A stretch of DNA of 47,412 nucleotides from Candidatus Competibacteraceae bacterium. Lineage in GTDB: Bacteria > Pseudomonadota > Gammaproteobacteria > Competibacterales > JAHEDQ01. How positions within the stretch are numbered: position 1 is the stretch's first letter; each line of letters starts with the position of its first letter. Of the stretch, positions 11,251 to 20,582 are shown one piece after another. Location of the stretch: contig JAHEDQ010000008.1 of assembly GCA_024641125.1 (NCBI GenBank), forward strand, positions 1 to 47,412. Direction: 5' to 3'. The position numbers and the translations under genes are program-made. The notes beneath the pieces were generated by a model. The model had not been told where the DNA came from. It searched no databases and was given only the letters and a program-made list of their open reading frames with translations.

Positions 11251-11733
11251 ATTGACTCGCCTCATTCGGTCCCGCCTGCTATGGCGGCGGGCGACACCCT
11301 ACCATATTCCAGCGCGGGTGCGGGAGTACCCGGAGTCACGGCAATCCGTACCGTCGCCCTCGCCCATCTTTGAGGCGCCACGCTGCCTCGATAGCATGTA
11401 TCTGCGCGAGACCGCATTGACTGCAGAAATTGGCAAGTCCACAGTCGAACCACGATCCTCGGCAGTTCATGGCCCATCCGTTGGACCAGCGCTACGCTTG
11501 AGTGCCCGCGGGCGGCCAGATCCTGCTTCAGGTGACATCTGGACCCCATCTGCAGGTCAAATTGACAGCGCGCAATGCGAATGGGAGTGGGTGTTGCCGC
11601 TCACGGCCGCGCAGCGGCAAGCTTCGTCGGGCTGACCTATACTGACCGCTGAAACAAGCGCTACGCACCCGCTGCAAATGGCCGGGCTAGCGCGTTCCAC
11701 AGCAGCCCTTGCGAAGTCCATGGTAGGAATCGA

Positions 11734-12483
11734 ATGAACGTATTGACTGTCGAACAGCAGGCTGAGCTGCTGGCCCTCACCAACAGTGTGGACAGCGTGG
11801 AGCTGAAACTGTCGGTTGCCGACTGTGAGTTTTACAGCACGGGGACAGCGCTTGGGCTCGACCCGATCGAAGCCGAAATAAGACAGGTCTTTTTCTTCGA
11901 CACCGCCGATCTCGACCTGGACGCGGCGGGAATCGTGGTCCGTGCGCGGCGTATCCAGGGCGGTGAGGCCGATACCGTGGTGAAGCTGCGCCCCGTCGTC
12001 CCGGAAGAATTGCCCGAAGATCTGCGCAAGTCAGAGAGCAGCAAGGTGGAGGTGGATCTCATGCCCGGCAAATACGTCTGCTCCGCATCGCTCAAGGGCA
12101 AGTCCGATCCGGACGACGTCATGCGGGTCATCGCGGGCAAACGGGATGTAGAAGAACTTTTTTCCAAGGAACAGCGTGCGTTTTTCGAATCCCATGCGCC
12201 CAAAGGCATGAATATGAACGGGTTGAGCGCGCTAGGGCCAATTCTGACCCTAAAGCAGAAGTCCGTAATCAAGGCGCTGGAGCGCGAGCTGGTAGCGGAA
12301 CTCTGGTTCTATCCGGACCACACCCGGATCCTGGAGTTATCGACCAAATGCGATCCCGGCGAAACCTTTCAGGCGGTCGCTGAAGTCAGAAGCTATCTCG
12401 CCGACAAAGGCATTGACCTGGACAGCGAACAGAAAACCAAGACCAAAACCGCGCTGGATTGCTTCGCGAAACACCGGGCATGA
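11734..12483 (+). CDS. CYTH-like (triphosphate tunnel) domain protein
   Basis: VELKLSV near N-terminus, VRARR, TVVKLRP, KVEVDL, ILELSTKC strands spaced as in CYTH tunnels. Confidence 0.55.
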   Translation: MNVLTVEQQAELLALTNSVDSVELKLSVADCEFYSTGTALGLDPIEAEIRQVFFFDTADLDLDAAGIVVRARRIQGGEADTVVKLRPVVPEELPEDLRKSESSKVEVDLMPGKYVCSASLKGKSDPDDVMRVIAGKRDVEELFSKEQRAFFESHAPKGMNMNGLSALGPILTLKQKSVIKALERELVAELWFYPDHTRILELSTKCDPGETFQAVAEVRSYLADKGIDLDSEQKTKTKTALDCFAKHRA

Positions 12484-12514
12484 TCTTTTATTGATGCCGA
12501 CAGGAGCGGAATGC

Positions 12515-13603
12515 TCATTTCGGATAAAGCAAATCAAAACGCGAGTCTGTGCCGCCCTCCACCACCGCCTTGCCGATCAACAAACCAATCAGCTCGGCGA
12601 CGGGCACCGTGTAGTGCTTGGCGTCCCAATAATTTTTATCGGCGGTCGTGATATCGGATTCGATCATGAAATCCAGCACATAGGCATTCGCCTGCGCTGA
12701 GGCGAGCGCCACGACTCGAGATTTGCACTCGTCCCAGACAACCGCTTCCCGGGATCCGGGCGCCGCTTGGAAATAGCGATGATAGGGCACGAACAGCATG
12801 ATCTTACGGGTTTCCGGACCCAGCTCGGACAGCATCGTCTCGAGACGATCCAGTGCCGGATACGCCAATTGTGCCCGTTCCGCCCCGGACATGGCGACCG
12901 GCGGATCCACCGGCTGTTTCGACTTTGGCTCCGAACCGCCGTAGATCTCCGTACGCGCCTTGTCCAGGTCGTATTCGGTCATGGGCTTGGTAAACACCGT
13001 GTAGCCGTCGAGACCAGGTTCGTACTCCGACAGGCCGGCGCTGGCCAGCATCTGCCGCCATGCGTGGGTCAGCACCGGAATGTTGAGCGGCGGTAGATCG
13101 TTCCAGGGCGAATCGTCGTATATCCAGTCCGGGAAATCCGCGGCGGTGACCGAGCCGACAAAATACTGATCGGCCCAGCCGGCGATACACCACAGGTAGT
13201 CCAGGCCGAAAATGACCGTGCCGATTTCCTGGTGATGGCGCCGGAAAAGCCTGAACATCTGAAGTTGCTCCCAGGACGACGCCGCGTTCATACCCAGATT
13301 GGCGAACGTCCCCCCCAACACGGCATTGAGTTGCTCTGGTTTTAGCAAGCGTATGTTCGAGTTGCCGATGACGGCGCTGTCGAAACTCGATCGCTTGGCC
13401 AGCATGGGGTGAAACAGGCGCTGAATGCCATCCACCGGAACCCGTTCCAGATCCGGCGAGAACGGCACGGTGTCGTAGGGATCAATCACCAGCACAAACA
13501 GGTACAAGGCCCCGGTCACGGTCACAAGCACCACAACCAGGGTTCGGGCGAACCCGCGCCACTGGCGCTCAGAACTGGAAGTAGAGAAATTCCGTGTATC
13601 CAT
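12515..13603 (-). CDS. AlgJ/DltD-like membrane-anchored SGNH-type protein
   Basis: N-terminal TM, VIGNSNIRLLKPEQL and NYWDAKHYTVPVAELIG; overlaps the MBOAT gene. Confidence 0.6.
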   Translation of the reverse strand: MDTRNFSTSSSERQWRGFARTLVVVLVTVTGALYLFVLVIDPYDTVPFSPDLERVPVDGIQRLFHPMLAKRSSFDSAVIGNSNIRLLKPEQLNAVLGGTFANLGMNAASSWEQLQMFRLFRRHHQEIGTVIFGLDYLWCIAGWADQYFVGSVTAADFPDWIYDDSPWNDLPPLNIPVLTHAWRQMLASAGLSEYEPGLDGYTVFTKPMTEYDLDKARTEIYGGSEPKSKQPVDPPVAMSGAERAQLAYPALDRLETMLSELGPETRKIMLFVPYHRYFQAAPGSREAVVWDECKSRVVALASAQANAYVLDFMIESDITTADKNYWDAKHYTVPVAELIGLLIGKAVVEGGTDSRFDLLYPK

Positions 13604-14951
13604 CGCCAGCCAGATTCAGGGTCAGGTAAATCAGCAATCCGGCCGTAGCTGCGGCCCAGATTCGCCTCGGACGCAGCAGGTTCAAGGCCAAAACCTGGCT
13701 GGTGGGGCCCAGCACCGCCAGGACGAAGGCCAGAATACTGAAGCCCCAGTTGTAGGAGATTGGCAGCGCCAGTGATAAACCGTTAACCCCAACCATGGAA
13801 CCGAGTATGGAGTACGCGGTGTCGAGACTGTCGGCACGGAAAATTACCCAGCAGGGCAATAAAAACAAGAGCGTCAGGACCCAGGCGGGCCTATGGCTCA
13901 GTCTGCGTCCAGAGGCAGTCCAGAGATGATTGACCACCAGCGCCGCCCCGTGGAGTGCACCCCAAAGCACGAAGGTCCATCCCGCTCCATGCCACAGTCC
14001 GCCCAGCAGCATGGTCGCCATCAGGGCCATGATCAGGCGCGGCGTGCCCTTACGATTGCCACCCATGGGAACATACAGGTAGTCCCTGAGAAAGCGGGAA
14101 AGGCTGATGTGCCAGCGGCGCCAGAATTCGCGTATGGAAGTGGCCACATACGGCGCGTCGAAGTTGAATGGAATTCGCAGACCAAACATCATCCCCAGGC
14201 CGATGGCCATGTCGGAATACCCCGAAAAATCGAAATACAACTGCATCGAATAGGCGGCCGAGGCCACCCAGGATTCGGCCAGTGTGAGGGCCCTGCCATC
14301 AGCCGCGGCCTCGAACAGAGGCGTGGCTGTGATCGCCAGACGATCTGCGATCAACGTCTTTTTGAGCAGGCCGACACAAAACAATGCGACGCCTTGGGAA
14401 AACAACTGGAAAATCGCGGGGCGCAGGGGCGATGTCTGGTACTGGGGGATGATCTCGTCATGCCGAACGATCGGTCCGGCGATGAGCTGCGGGAAAAACA
14501 TGACATACAGGGCGTAGCGCAGCAGGGGATAGGTCGGCGCCCGGCCCCGTCGCCGATCCACCAGATAGGAAATCTGCTGAAAGGTAAAAAAACTGATGCC
14601 CAGGGGCAATACCAGATCATAGTGATCGAAGCTGCGGCCGGCCAGAGCGTACATGTTCTCGGCGAAAAAGTTGTAGTACTTGAACACGCCGATGAGCAGC
14701 AGATTGGCTGAGATCCCGACCGCAATCAGCGCACGGCGGCTGTAGCGCGGCAAGCATTGCGAAAGCAGCCAGTTGAACAGTATGGACCCGGCCAGGAGCG
14801 GCAAAAAGCGAACGTCCCAGTAGCCGTAGAACACGGCTGAAGCCGCCAGCAACCAGAATAAGCGGACATCGGTGAATTTCCCGAGCAGATAAAAACCCAA
14901 CAGGGTGATGGGCAGGAACAGGGCTATGAACTCGGGGGAATTGAACAGCAT
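13569..14951 (-). CDS. MBOAT-family O-acyltransferase (AlgI-like)
   Basis: MLFNSPEFIALFLPITLLGFYLL, DFSGYSDMAIGLGMMFGLRIPFNFDAPYVATSIREFWRRWHISLSRFLRDYLYVPMGGN, GGLWHGAGWTF. Confidence 0.95.
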   Translation of the reverse strand: MLFNSPEFIALFLPITLLGFYLLGKFTDVRLFWLLAASAVFYGYWDVRFLPLLAGSILFNWLLSQCLPRYSRRALIAVGISANLLLIGVFKYYNFFAENMYALAGRSFDHYDLVLPLGISFFTFQQISYLVDRRRGRAPTYPLLRYALYVMFFPQLIAGPIVRHDEIIPQYQTSPLRPAIFQLFSQGVALFCVGLLKKTLIADRLAITATPLFEAAADGRALTLAESWVASAAYSMQLYFDFSGYSDMAIGLGMMFGLRIPFNFDAPYVATSIREFWRRWHISLSRFLRDYLYVPMGGNRKGTPRLIMALMATMLLGGLWHGAGWTFVLWGALHGAALVVNHLWTASGRRLSHRPAWVLTLLFLLPCWVIFRADSLDTAYSILGSMVGVNGLSLALPISYNWGFSILAFVLAVLGPTSQVLALNLLRPRRIWAAATAGLLIYLTLNLAGDGYTEFLYFQF

Positions 14952-15338
14952 ATGTCGCAACCCTGGGACGCGCACATATCCGACCGGCTGGGAAGCCGAT
15001 GACCCATCCTGAGCGAGGGCGCGCGGTTTCTCCAATGCCCGGATGCAAGCAGTGGACGCCTACCCGATCCTTTTTCACCCCGAAGCACGGGCCCTGCAAG
15101 GCGGCTCAGTATAGCCCATGACGCCATGCTGACGCAGACTCGTTGGATGCCCAGGCTACAACGGGTTTCGAGCGCTGCGGCGTTGAAGTCCTCCCCGCGA
15201 AAACGGCCTCGCAGCCAGGCCATTAAATTGGTTCTGTCTATCTATTATTTCAATCTAAACGATTTCACTTATACCATCGCAGATCATACCGTTGGCCATC
15301 ACCACTGTTGGGTTGCCATAGTCGACGAGGCGCGGAAC

Positions 15339-16538
15339 ATGACAACGCTGGTAAACACCATTCGCCGCCGGGTAATCGTGTTCCCGGGACAAGTCAGGCA
15401 TTTGAACGGGCGCAGTGCAATGGTGGGCCTGGCGGTAGCGGCTGTTTCGATGGTGCCCGGCGGCTGGCGCCTGGCATTGGACGCTTTAAGCGAAGCATAT
15501 CTTGCGGTGGCGGTTTTCGTTGCAGGCACCCTGGCCCTGCTGCACGTTGCCGAGCGTGGCCTCAAGACCGACTTAGGGGACTGGCTTCTGCGGCATCCGC
15601 GATGGCAGGTGCCCGCCGCTACGGCCCTGGGCGCCTTCCCCGGCTGTGGAGGCGCAATTATTGCGGTGACCCAGTTTTCCCGGGGCAAACTGAGCTTCGG
15701 TGCCGTGGTGGCCACGCTGACGGCCACCATGGGCGATGCCATGTTCTTGCTTTTGGCGCGTGAACCGTATACCGCTTTCGTGGTGTCCGGCATCAGCATG
15801 GCGGTGGGGATGATCAGCGGCCACCTGATTGACGCGGTACACAGCAGGGATTTCCTGCGGCCTCGTGGCGGCACACTAGAGGTCGATGCGGCGTCAAACC
15901 CATTGGGCGCGATCCCACAGCCGTTGCGCGGTGCCGAATGCGTATGGATCGCTTTGATGGCTCCTGGCCTGGTAGTTGGATTGCTTGCGGCCTTCCAGAT
16001 CGATCTGGACGCCTACCTTCGCCAGTGGACCGATCTGGCTCCGGCCCACTGGCTGGGCGTGGCCGGTTCAGTGACTGCCATGGCCATGTGGGCCGCTCGT
16101 CGCGACTCTCAACCCAAATCCGACCTGGAACAGAGGCGGGTCACACCCGACCAGGCGCCGCAAACGGGCGGCGTTATCGACACCACCAATTTCATCACCA
16201 GTTGGGTGGTGTTCGCGTTCGTCGGCTACGAGTTGCTGCTCGCCGCCAGCGGCATTGATTTGGCCGCGATTTTCGAGACCTGGGGCCCAATGGTTCCGGC
16301 TGCTGCCATTGCCCTTGGGTTCATCCCGGGATGCGGCCCACAAATCATGGTGACGTCGCTGTATTTGTCGGGATCGGTGCCCCTGTCCGCCCAGTTGGGC
16401 AATGCCATTGCCAACGATGGCGATGCCTTGTTCCCGGCCCTTGCGGTTGCACCCAGGGCAGCTTTGGTGGCCACGCTGTACAGTGCCGTGCCCGCGGCCA
16501 TCGTCGCCTATGCTTGGTACGCGCTGGTGGAAACCTGA
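15339..16538 (+). CDS. Putative 10-TM heavy-metal exporter (ArsP_2-type / putative manganese transporter)
   Basis: Two homologous halves with PGCGGAIIAVTQFSRG...MGDAMFLLL and PGCGPQIMVTSLYLSG...NDGDALFPAL; start trimmed to Met at 15339. Confidence 0.72.
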   Translation: MTTLVNTIRRRVIVFPGQVRHLNGRSAMVGLAVAAVSMVPGGWRLALDALSEAYLAVAVFVAGTLALLHVAERGLKTDLGDWLLRHPRWQVPAATALGAFPGCGGAIIAVTQFSRGKLSFGAVVATLTATMGDAMFLLLAREPYTAFVVSGISMAVGMISGHLIDAVHSRDFLRPRGGTLEVDAASNPLGAIPQPLRGAECVWIALMAPGLVVGLLAAFQIDLDAYLRQWTDLAPAHWLGVAGSVTAMAMWAARRDSQPKSDLEQRRVTPDQAPQTGGVIDTTNFITSWVVFAFVGYELLLAASGIDLAAIFETWGPMVPAAAIALGFIPGCGPQIMVTSLYLSGSVPLSAQLGNAIANDGDALFPALAVAPRAALVATLYSAVPAAIVAYAWYALVET

Positions 16539-16608
16539 GCGCGGCGACAAACTGTATGTCGGTAGAGTGAAAAGTCACAGTGGTGAAAAAGCCCACAGGA
16601 ACTGCCAG

Positions 16609-16914
16609 ATGAAAGCCATATTGATCAAACCCGACGAACAGACGATCGAACAAATTGACCTTGCCGGCGCGGAGGACATTGCGAAACACATCGGTTTCGA
16701 CACCATAACCTCGGACGAGATCGGACCCGGCGGGGATCGCCTGTACTTCGATGAGGAATGCTTTCTGCGGGGCAGCAGCGGACGCTTTCAGATCGATACG
16801 GTGGTCCCGGTATCAGGTCCCGGGCTCATCATCGGCTCCCCCGACAATGGACAAACCCTTAGCGATGCCGTGTCCGATACCGAGTCTATCCGAGCGCGCG
16901 TCAAGTATCTCTAG
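16609..16914 (+). CDS. Hypothetical 101-aa acidic protein
   Basis: Start MKAILIKPDEQTIEQIDL; own short intergenic leader; followed by a hairpin terminator. Confidence 0.6.
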   Translation: MKAILIKPDEQTIEQIDLAGAEDIAKHIGFDTITSDEIGPGGDRLYFDEECFLRGSSGRFQIDTVVPVSGPGLIIGSPDNGQTLSDAVSDTESIRARVKYL

Positions 16915-16970
16915 CGCCCACGGAGCAGATTGGCGGGAAGGTTGCCAGGCAGAGCCCAAGCTCAGGTTAG

Positions 16971-17005
16971 AGGGACGGTATGTAAATCTAGACCGTCCCT
17001 TGTTT
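16971..17005 (+). terminator. Probable intrinsic terminator
   Basis: agggacggt ... accgtccct perfect 9-bp stem followed by tgttt. Confidence 0.65.
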
Positions 17006-17462
17006 GAAAGCGTACTGTTACCCCTGGCGATGGTATTTGCTTTGACCTGGCGCGGCGGGAGGTGCCGGAAAACCATCAACGCTGCGGAAATTCAGCCGTT
17101 TTGGGCGGCACAACGGCGCACCATCAGAATAGGCGGCGCACAGCCTTGACGGGCTGCAGGGTGTTACTCTAAGGAAGGTCTGAACATTTGATACGAATCG
17201 CGTTTCGGTCCTCAAGAGCGCAGAGTCGAGGCTCCCGGCGCAAAGCCATAGTCATTCTATGGCCAAGCCGGGAAACGCGGCAGATGTGCCCTTGTGGGCG
17301 AAACCCCGGAGGGGCCGGGCCTTTGCGCCCCTCGAACCGCGTTGCACCTCGCTCGTTGGCATCTTACTCATTTGCCTTGGACCAACTTCGCTCGGTGCGT
17401 CCCGTCTGGGAGAGCGCAAAGACCCCGGCGCGATCGCAGCAATCGATCAGACCTTCCCTGGT

Positions 17463-17620
17463 GCGCCGCTGATTTATTCTTGACGAAGCAGATTGGAGGC
17501 TGAGATGCGCGGGTTCAAGGCGCATGTTGCGGGTAATAGGGGTTCTATTGCCAAGATTTGCAACGATGAAGCTGTACATTCCGGTCACAGAATGCACGTC
17601 CAGGACTAGATCAGAGACGC
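17463..17620 (-). repeat. MITE-like dispersed repeat, copy A
   Basis: Reverse complement aligns ungapped over about 135 bp with 44381..44517; imperfect terminal inverted repeats (gcgccgctgatttattc ... tagatcagagacgc). Confidence 0.8.
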
Positions 17621-17669
17621 CCCAGGTCCACGCTCGCCATTTCGACAAACCCGCCCCTGCTCTGGAAAC

Positions 17670-18650
17670 ATGTCTGATCGCAAGCCCAGTGACATCCAAG
17701 CAGACGATGGCCCTGGAGACATCGGGGTCAGTATCTGGCTACTGCTGCTGGCGTTGGCCGACCTGCGTCGCCACGGCACCTGGCCCGACCGGGCGATGGG
17801 CTTTTGCCTGTCAGCGGGCGGCGCTCTGGTAACCACGCCGGCGACGGACTCGCGAGCACGCCTGACATGGGGCGCTGAGGGTCTTGCGCCGGCCCAGGGT
17901 GAGCTCCCCGGCAGCCGGGATCTGGTTGATCTGTACTCGCCATTGTTCCCAGCCAACACGGCGGACCCACTGGCCGTGGCGCATCTTGGGCAAAGCATCG
18001 ACGCGCGGATCGCGACCCAATCGGGGGACTCCTGTTTCGTGACCGGGCCCGAGAACATTGTCCACCTGCATCGCATGCGAGCCCTGTGCGATGCGGTGAT
18101 CGTAGGCGCCGGCACGGTGGACGCGGACAATCCACGGCTGACCACCCGCCTGGTGCAGGGACCGAATCCGGTTCGGATCGTGATCGATCCGGAGCGGCGG
18201 ATTTCGCCGGAAGTGGGTGTGTTCAACGACGGCGCGGCCTGTACACTGCTCGTGTGCGCGGCGGATCGGGTCACCGCCAGGGACAGCGACCAGGCCGTCA
18301 TCGGACTCCCACGCCGTAACCACGGCCTGTGTTTGCCGACCCTCATGTCCGCGCTGCAACACCGGGGTTTGCGAAATCTTTTCATAGAAGGGGGCGGCGT
18401 CACGGTTTCGCGCTGGATGACAGCGGGACTGCTGAAGCGCCTGCATGTGACGGTGGCACCGGTGTTCATTGGCGAGGGTCGCGCATCGCTTGGACTGCCC
18501 CCGGCAACGGCCATGGCATCGTGTCTGCGGCCCGATTGCCGTGTGTTTCGGCTGGGTAAAGACCTGTTGTGGGATTTCGATCTCAGCGGTGATCACCCGA
18601 GCGAATCGAAACCGACGTCGCAACCGCAGGGGCCACGACGGGTGTGCTGA
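17670..18650 (+). CDS. RibD C-terminal/dihydrofolate-reductase-like reductase with extra N-terminal region
   Basis: AVAHLGQSIDARIATQSGDS, MRALCDAVIVGAGTVDADNPRLTTR, NLFIEGGGVTVSRWMTAGLLKRLHVTVAPVFIGEG. Confidence 0.85.
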   Translation: MSDRKPSDIQADDGPGDIGVSIWLLLLALADLRRHGTWPDRAMGFCLSAGGALVTTPATDSRARLTWGAEGLAPAQGELPGSRDLVDLYSPLFPANTADPLAVAHLGQSIDARIATQSGDSCFVTGPENIVHLHRMRALCDAVIVGAGTVDADNPRLTTRLVQGPNPVRIVIDPERRISPEVGVFNDGAACTLLVCAADRVTARDSDQAVIGLPRRNHGLCLPTLMSALQHRGLRNLFIEGGGVTVSRWMTAGLLKRLHVTVAPVFIGEGRASLGLPPATAMASCLRPDCRVFRLGKDLLWDFDLSGDHPSESKPTSQPQGPRRVC

Positions 18651-18652
18651 TG

Positions 18653-19525
18653 TCAGGCAGGTGGCGGCATTGCCAGGAGATCGAAGTGCCCGACCACCAG
18701 CGCGGACGCCGGTCGGCGGATGCATCCCAGCCTCTGGATCAACCAGCGGTCTATCTGCGCACGCTGGTCGGGGTCAACTTCCATCGCCGCTTCGGCCACG
18801 CCCCGGACCAGCGCCTCCTGTAGCGTCGCATCGGCGCAGGCCAGCCGCCAATCACTTTGGACCCGCCTAACCCGGTAACCGGATTTCCGGAAACACTGCG
18901 CCGCGTAGTCGGTCGCGGCTGGGCCCAGAGCCGGCCCAAAGCCCTTGTCCCATCCCTGATGCCGGTTAAACAAGTAGGTGACATGGCGGTCGGCACCCAT
19001 CTTCGGCTGCCAGAGCATGCGGCCATCGTAACTGAGGGCGAACAACACCGCACAGCAATGGGCGGAGCAGTGGCGCACCAGATCGTCGACCCAGTCACGC
19101 GACACCAGGTCCAGCAGGGCCGAGGCGGTCACCAGATCGGTCTCGTCAAACGGCAGCGTGTTCAAGTGAGCGGCAAGATCAAGCCGTCGCCAGCAAAGGG
19201 TGGCGGAGAACACGGACCCAACGAGGCGCACGCCTTCTCCCGCCGGACTCAAACCGTAGCCCTGATCGACGGCCCACATCCGCATCGCTTCGGGCGCGCG
19301 TCCCAGCAGCACGGCGTCGGAGTCCAACAGCAGCCAGTGCTGATCGCGCCCCAGGTACGGTCCCAGAAAACGCAGATTTGCGCCGATCCCGCTGCCCAGA
19401 TCCATTATCCGCAGGGGCGCCCCATCCGGTCTTTCCGCAACCAGGTTGGCGGGAAGCGAAAGGTCCCGGGCGCGTGTATCGACCCCTTCGCGCAACGCCA
19501 ACCAGTTTGGGCTGAAATCACTCAT
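18653..19525 (-). CDS. Class I SAM-dependent methyltransferase
   Basis: LRIMDLGSGIGANLRFLGPYLG motif I, LLLDSD, DLVTASALLDLVS. Confidence 0.85.
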   Translation of the reverse strand: MSDFSPNWLALREGVDTRARDLSLPANLVAERPDGAPLRIMDLGSGIGANLRFLGPYLGRDQHWLLLDSDAVLLGRAPEAMRMWAVDQGYGLSPAGEGVRLVGSVFSATLCWRRLDLAAHLNTLPFDETDLVTASALLDLVSRDWVDDLVRHCSAHCCAVLFALSYDGRMLWQPKMGADRHVTYLFNRHQGWDKGFGPALGPAATDYAAQCFRKSGYRVRRVQSDWRLACADATLQEALVRGVAEAAMEVDPDQRAQIDRWLIQRLGCIRRPASALVVGHFDLLAMPPPA

Positions 19526-20582
19526 GCGGGCACGCAGTGCGAACCGCCGCCTCAAACTGCCCCACCGCCTCCGGCCAGGTCGTGAGCCGGCTACGCGCAC
19601 GCCGTGCGCCATCGGCAAGCCGTGCGCGTAGCGTGTGGTCGTCCATGATCCGCCCCAAGGCGGCAGTCAGTGGCTCACAGCCCCCCGTCGGCACCAGCAG
19701 AGCGGCGTCCGCCGGCACAGTTTCCGGTATCGCGCCGGCCTCCGTGGCGACAATCGGCAGCCCCCGGGCCAGCGCCTCGGACAACACCATCCCATAGCCC
19801 TCATGGTGGGATGCCAATACAAACACATCTGCCTCGTCGTAACATGCGTTCAGTGCTCTGTCCGCCAGTTCACCGGCCAGCAGTATGCGATCTCCCAGCC
19901 CCAATGCGTCGATCTGAAGACGCAGAGACTCGGCGGTGCCCGGCGCCCGCACGATGCTGCCTGCACAGGTCAACCGCCAAGCCCGGTCACGCAGAGGCGC
20001 CAGGGCCGAGAACAACAAAGCATGACCCTTGCGGGGCGTCAGGCTTGCAACGCAGAGCAGGTTCACTCGGTGATCGCGCGTCCCCCGTGCCAGGGGTGCC
20101 CGGTCGGTGCCGGGACACACCACGCTTATGTGTTCCGGCAACACGCCGTAACCGGCCAACCCCAAGGCTGTGCGCGAACTGGTGGTGATGACCCGGGACG
20201 CGGCCGCCAGGCAACGGCGTTCACTCTGTCGGAGCCGCTCGGCGGTCGCGGGGGCAAGCCCCGTCTCCAGCGCCAACGGGTGATGGATCAGGGCGATCAG
20301 GCGCAGCCTCGAGGCAAAACGCTCCGCCAGCGCCGCCATACCACCCAATGCCAGACCGTCGATCACCACCGGTCGGCCGCCGGGTATCCGCGCCAATACC
20401 CGACCGGCCTCATCCAGGGCGTCGGTAGAAGGATGCGGAAACCCCGGATCGAGTTCGTGCACATTGACGCACCAACCCAGGGTTCTCAGGCCTTGCACCA
20501 TCCGGCGATCATAGATGTATCCACCGGTGCGGGTTTTCAGGGCGCCTGGAATGACAAAATCCAGCTCACGCGCCACCGTCAA
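19518..20582 (-). CDS. GT4-family glycosyltransferase
   Basis: [56 protein letters not shown]; 8-nt overlap with methyltransferase gene. Confidence 0.9.
   Translation of the reverse strand: MTVARELDFVIPGALKTRTGGYIYDRRMVQGLRTLGWCVNVHELDPGFPHPSTDALDEAGRVLARIPGGRPVVIDGLALGGMAALAERFASRLRLIALIHHPLALETGLAPATAERLRQSERRCLAAASRVITTSSRTALGLAGYGVLPEHISVVCPGTDRAPLARGTRDHRVNLLCVASLTPRKGHALLFSALAPLRDRAWRLTCAGSIVRAPGTAESLRLQIDALGLGDRILLAGELADRALNACYDEADVFVLASHHEGYGMVLSEALARGLPIVATEAGAIPETVPADAALLVPTGGCEPLTAALGRIMDDHTLRARLADGARRARSRLTTWPEAVGQFEAAVRTACPHE

Noticed and set aside
15060-15338. Mn-responsive yybP-ykoY riboswitch upstream of the exporter
   Set aside because: No recognisable core sequence; only an AT-rich stretch is visible.
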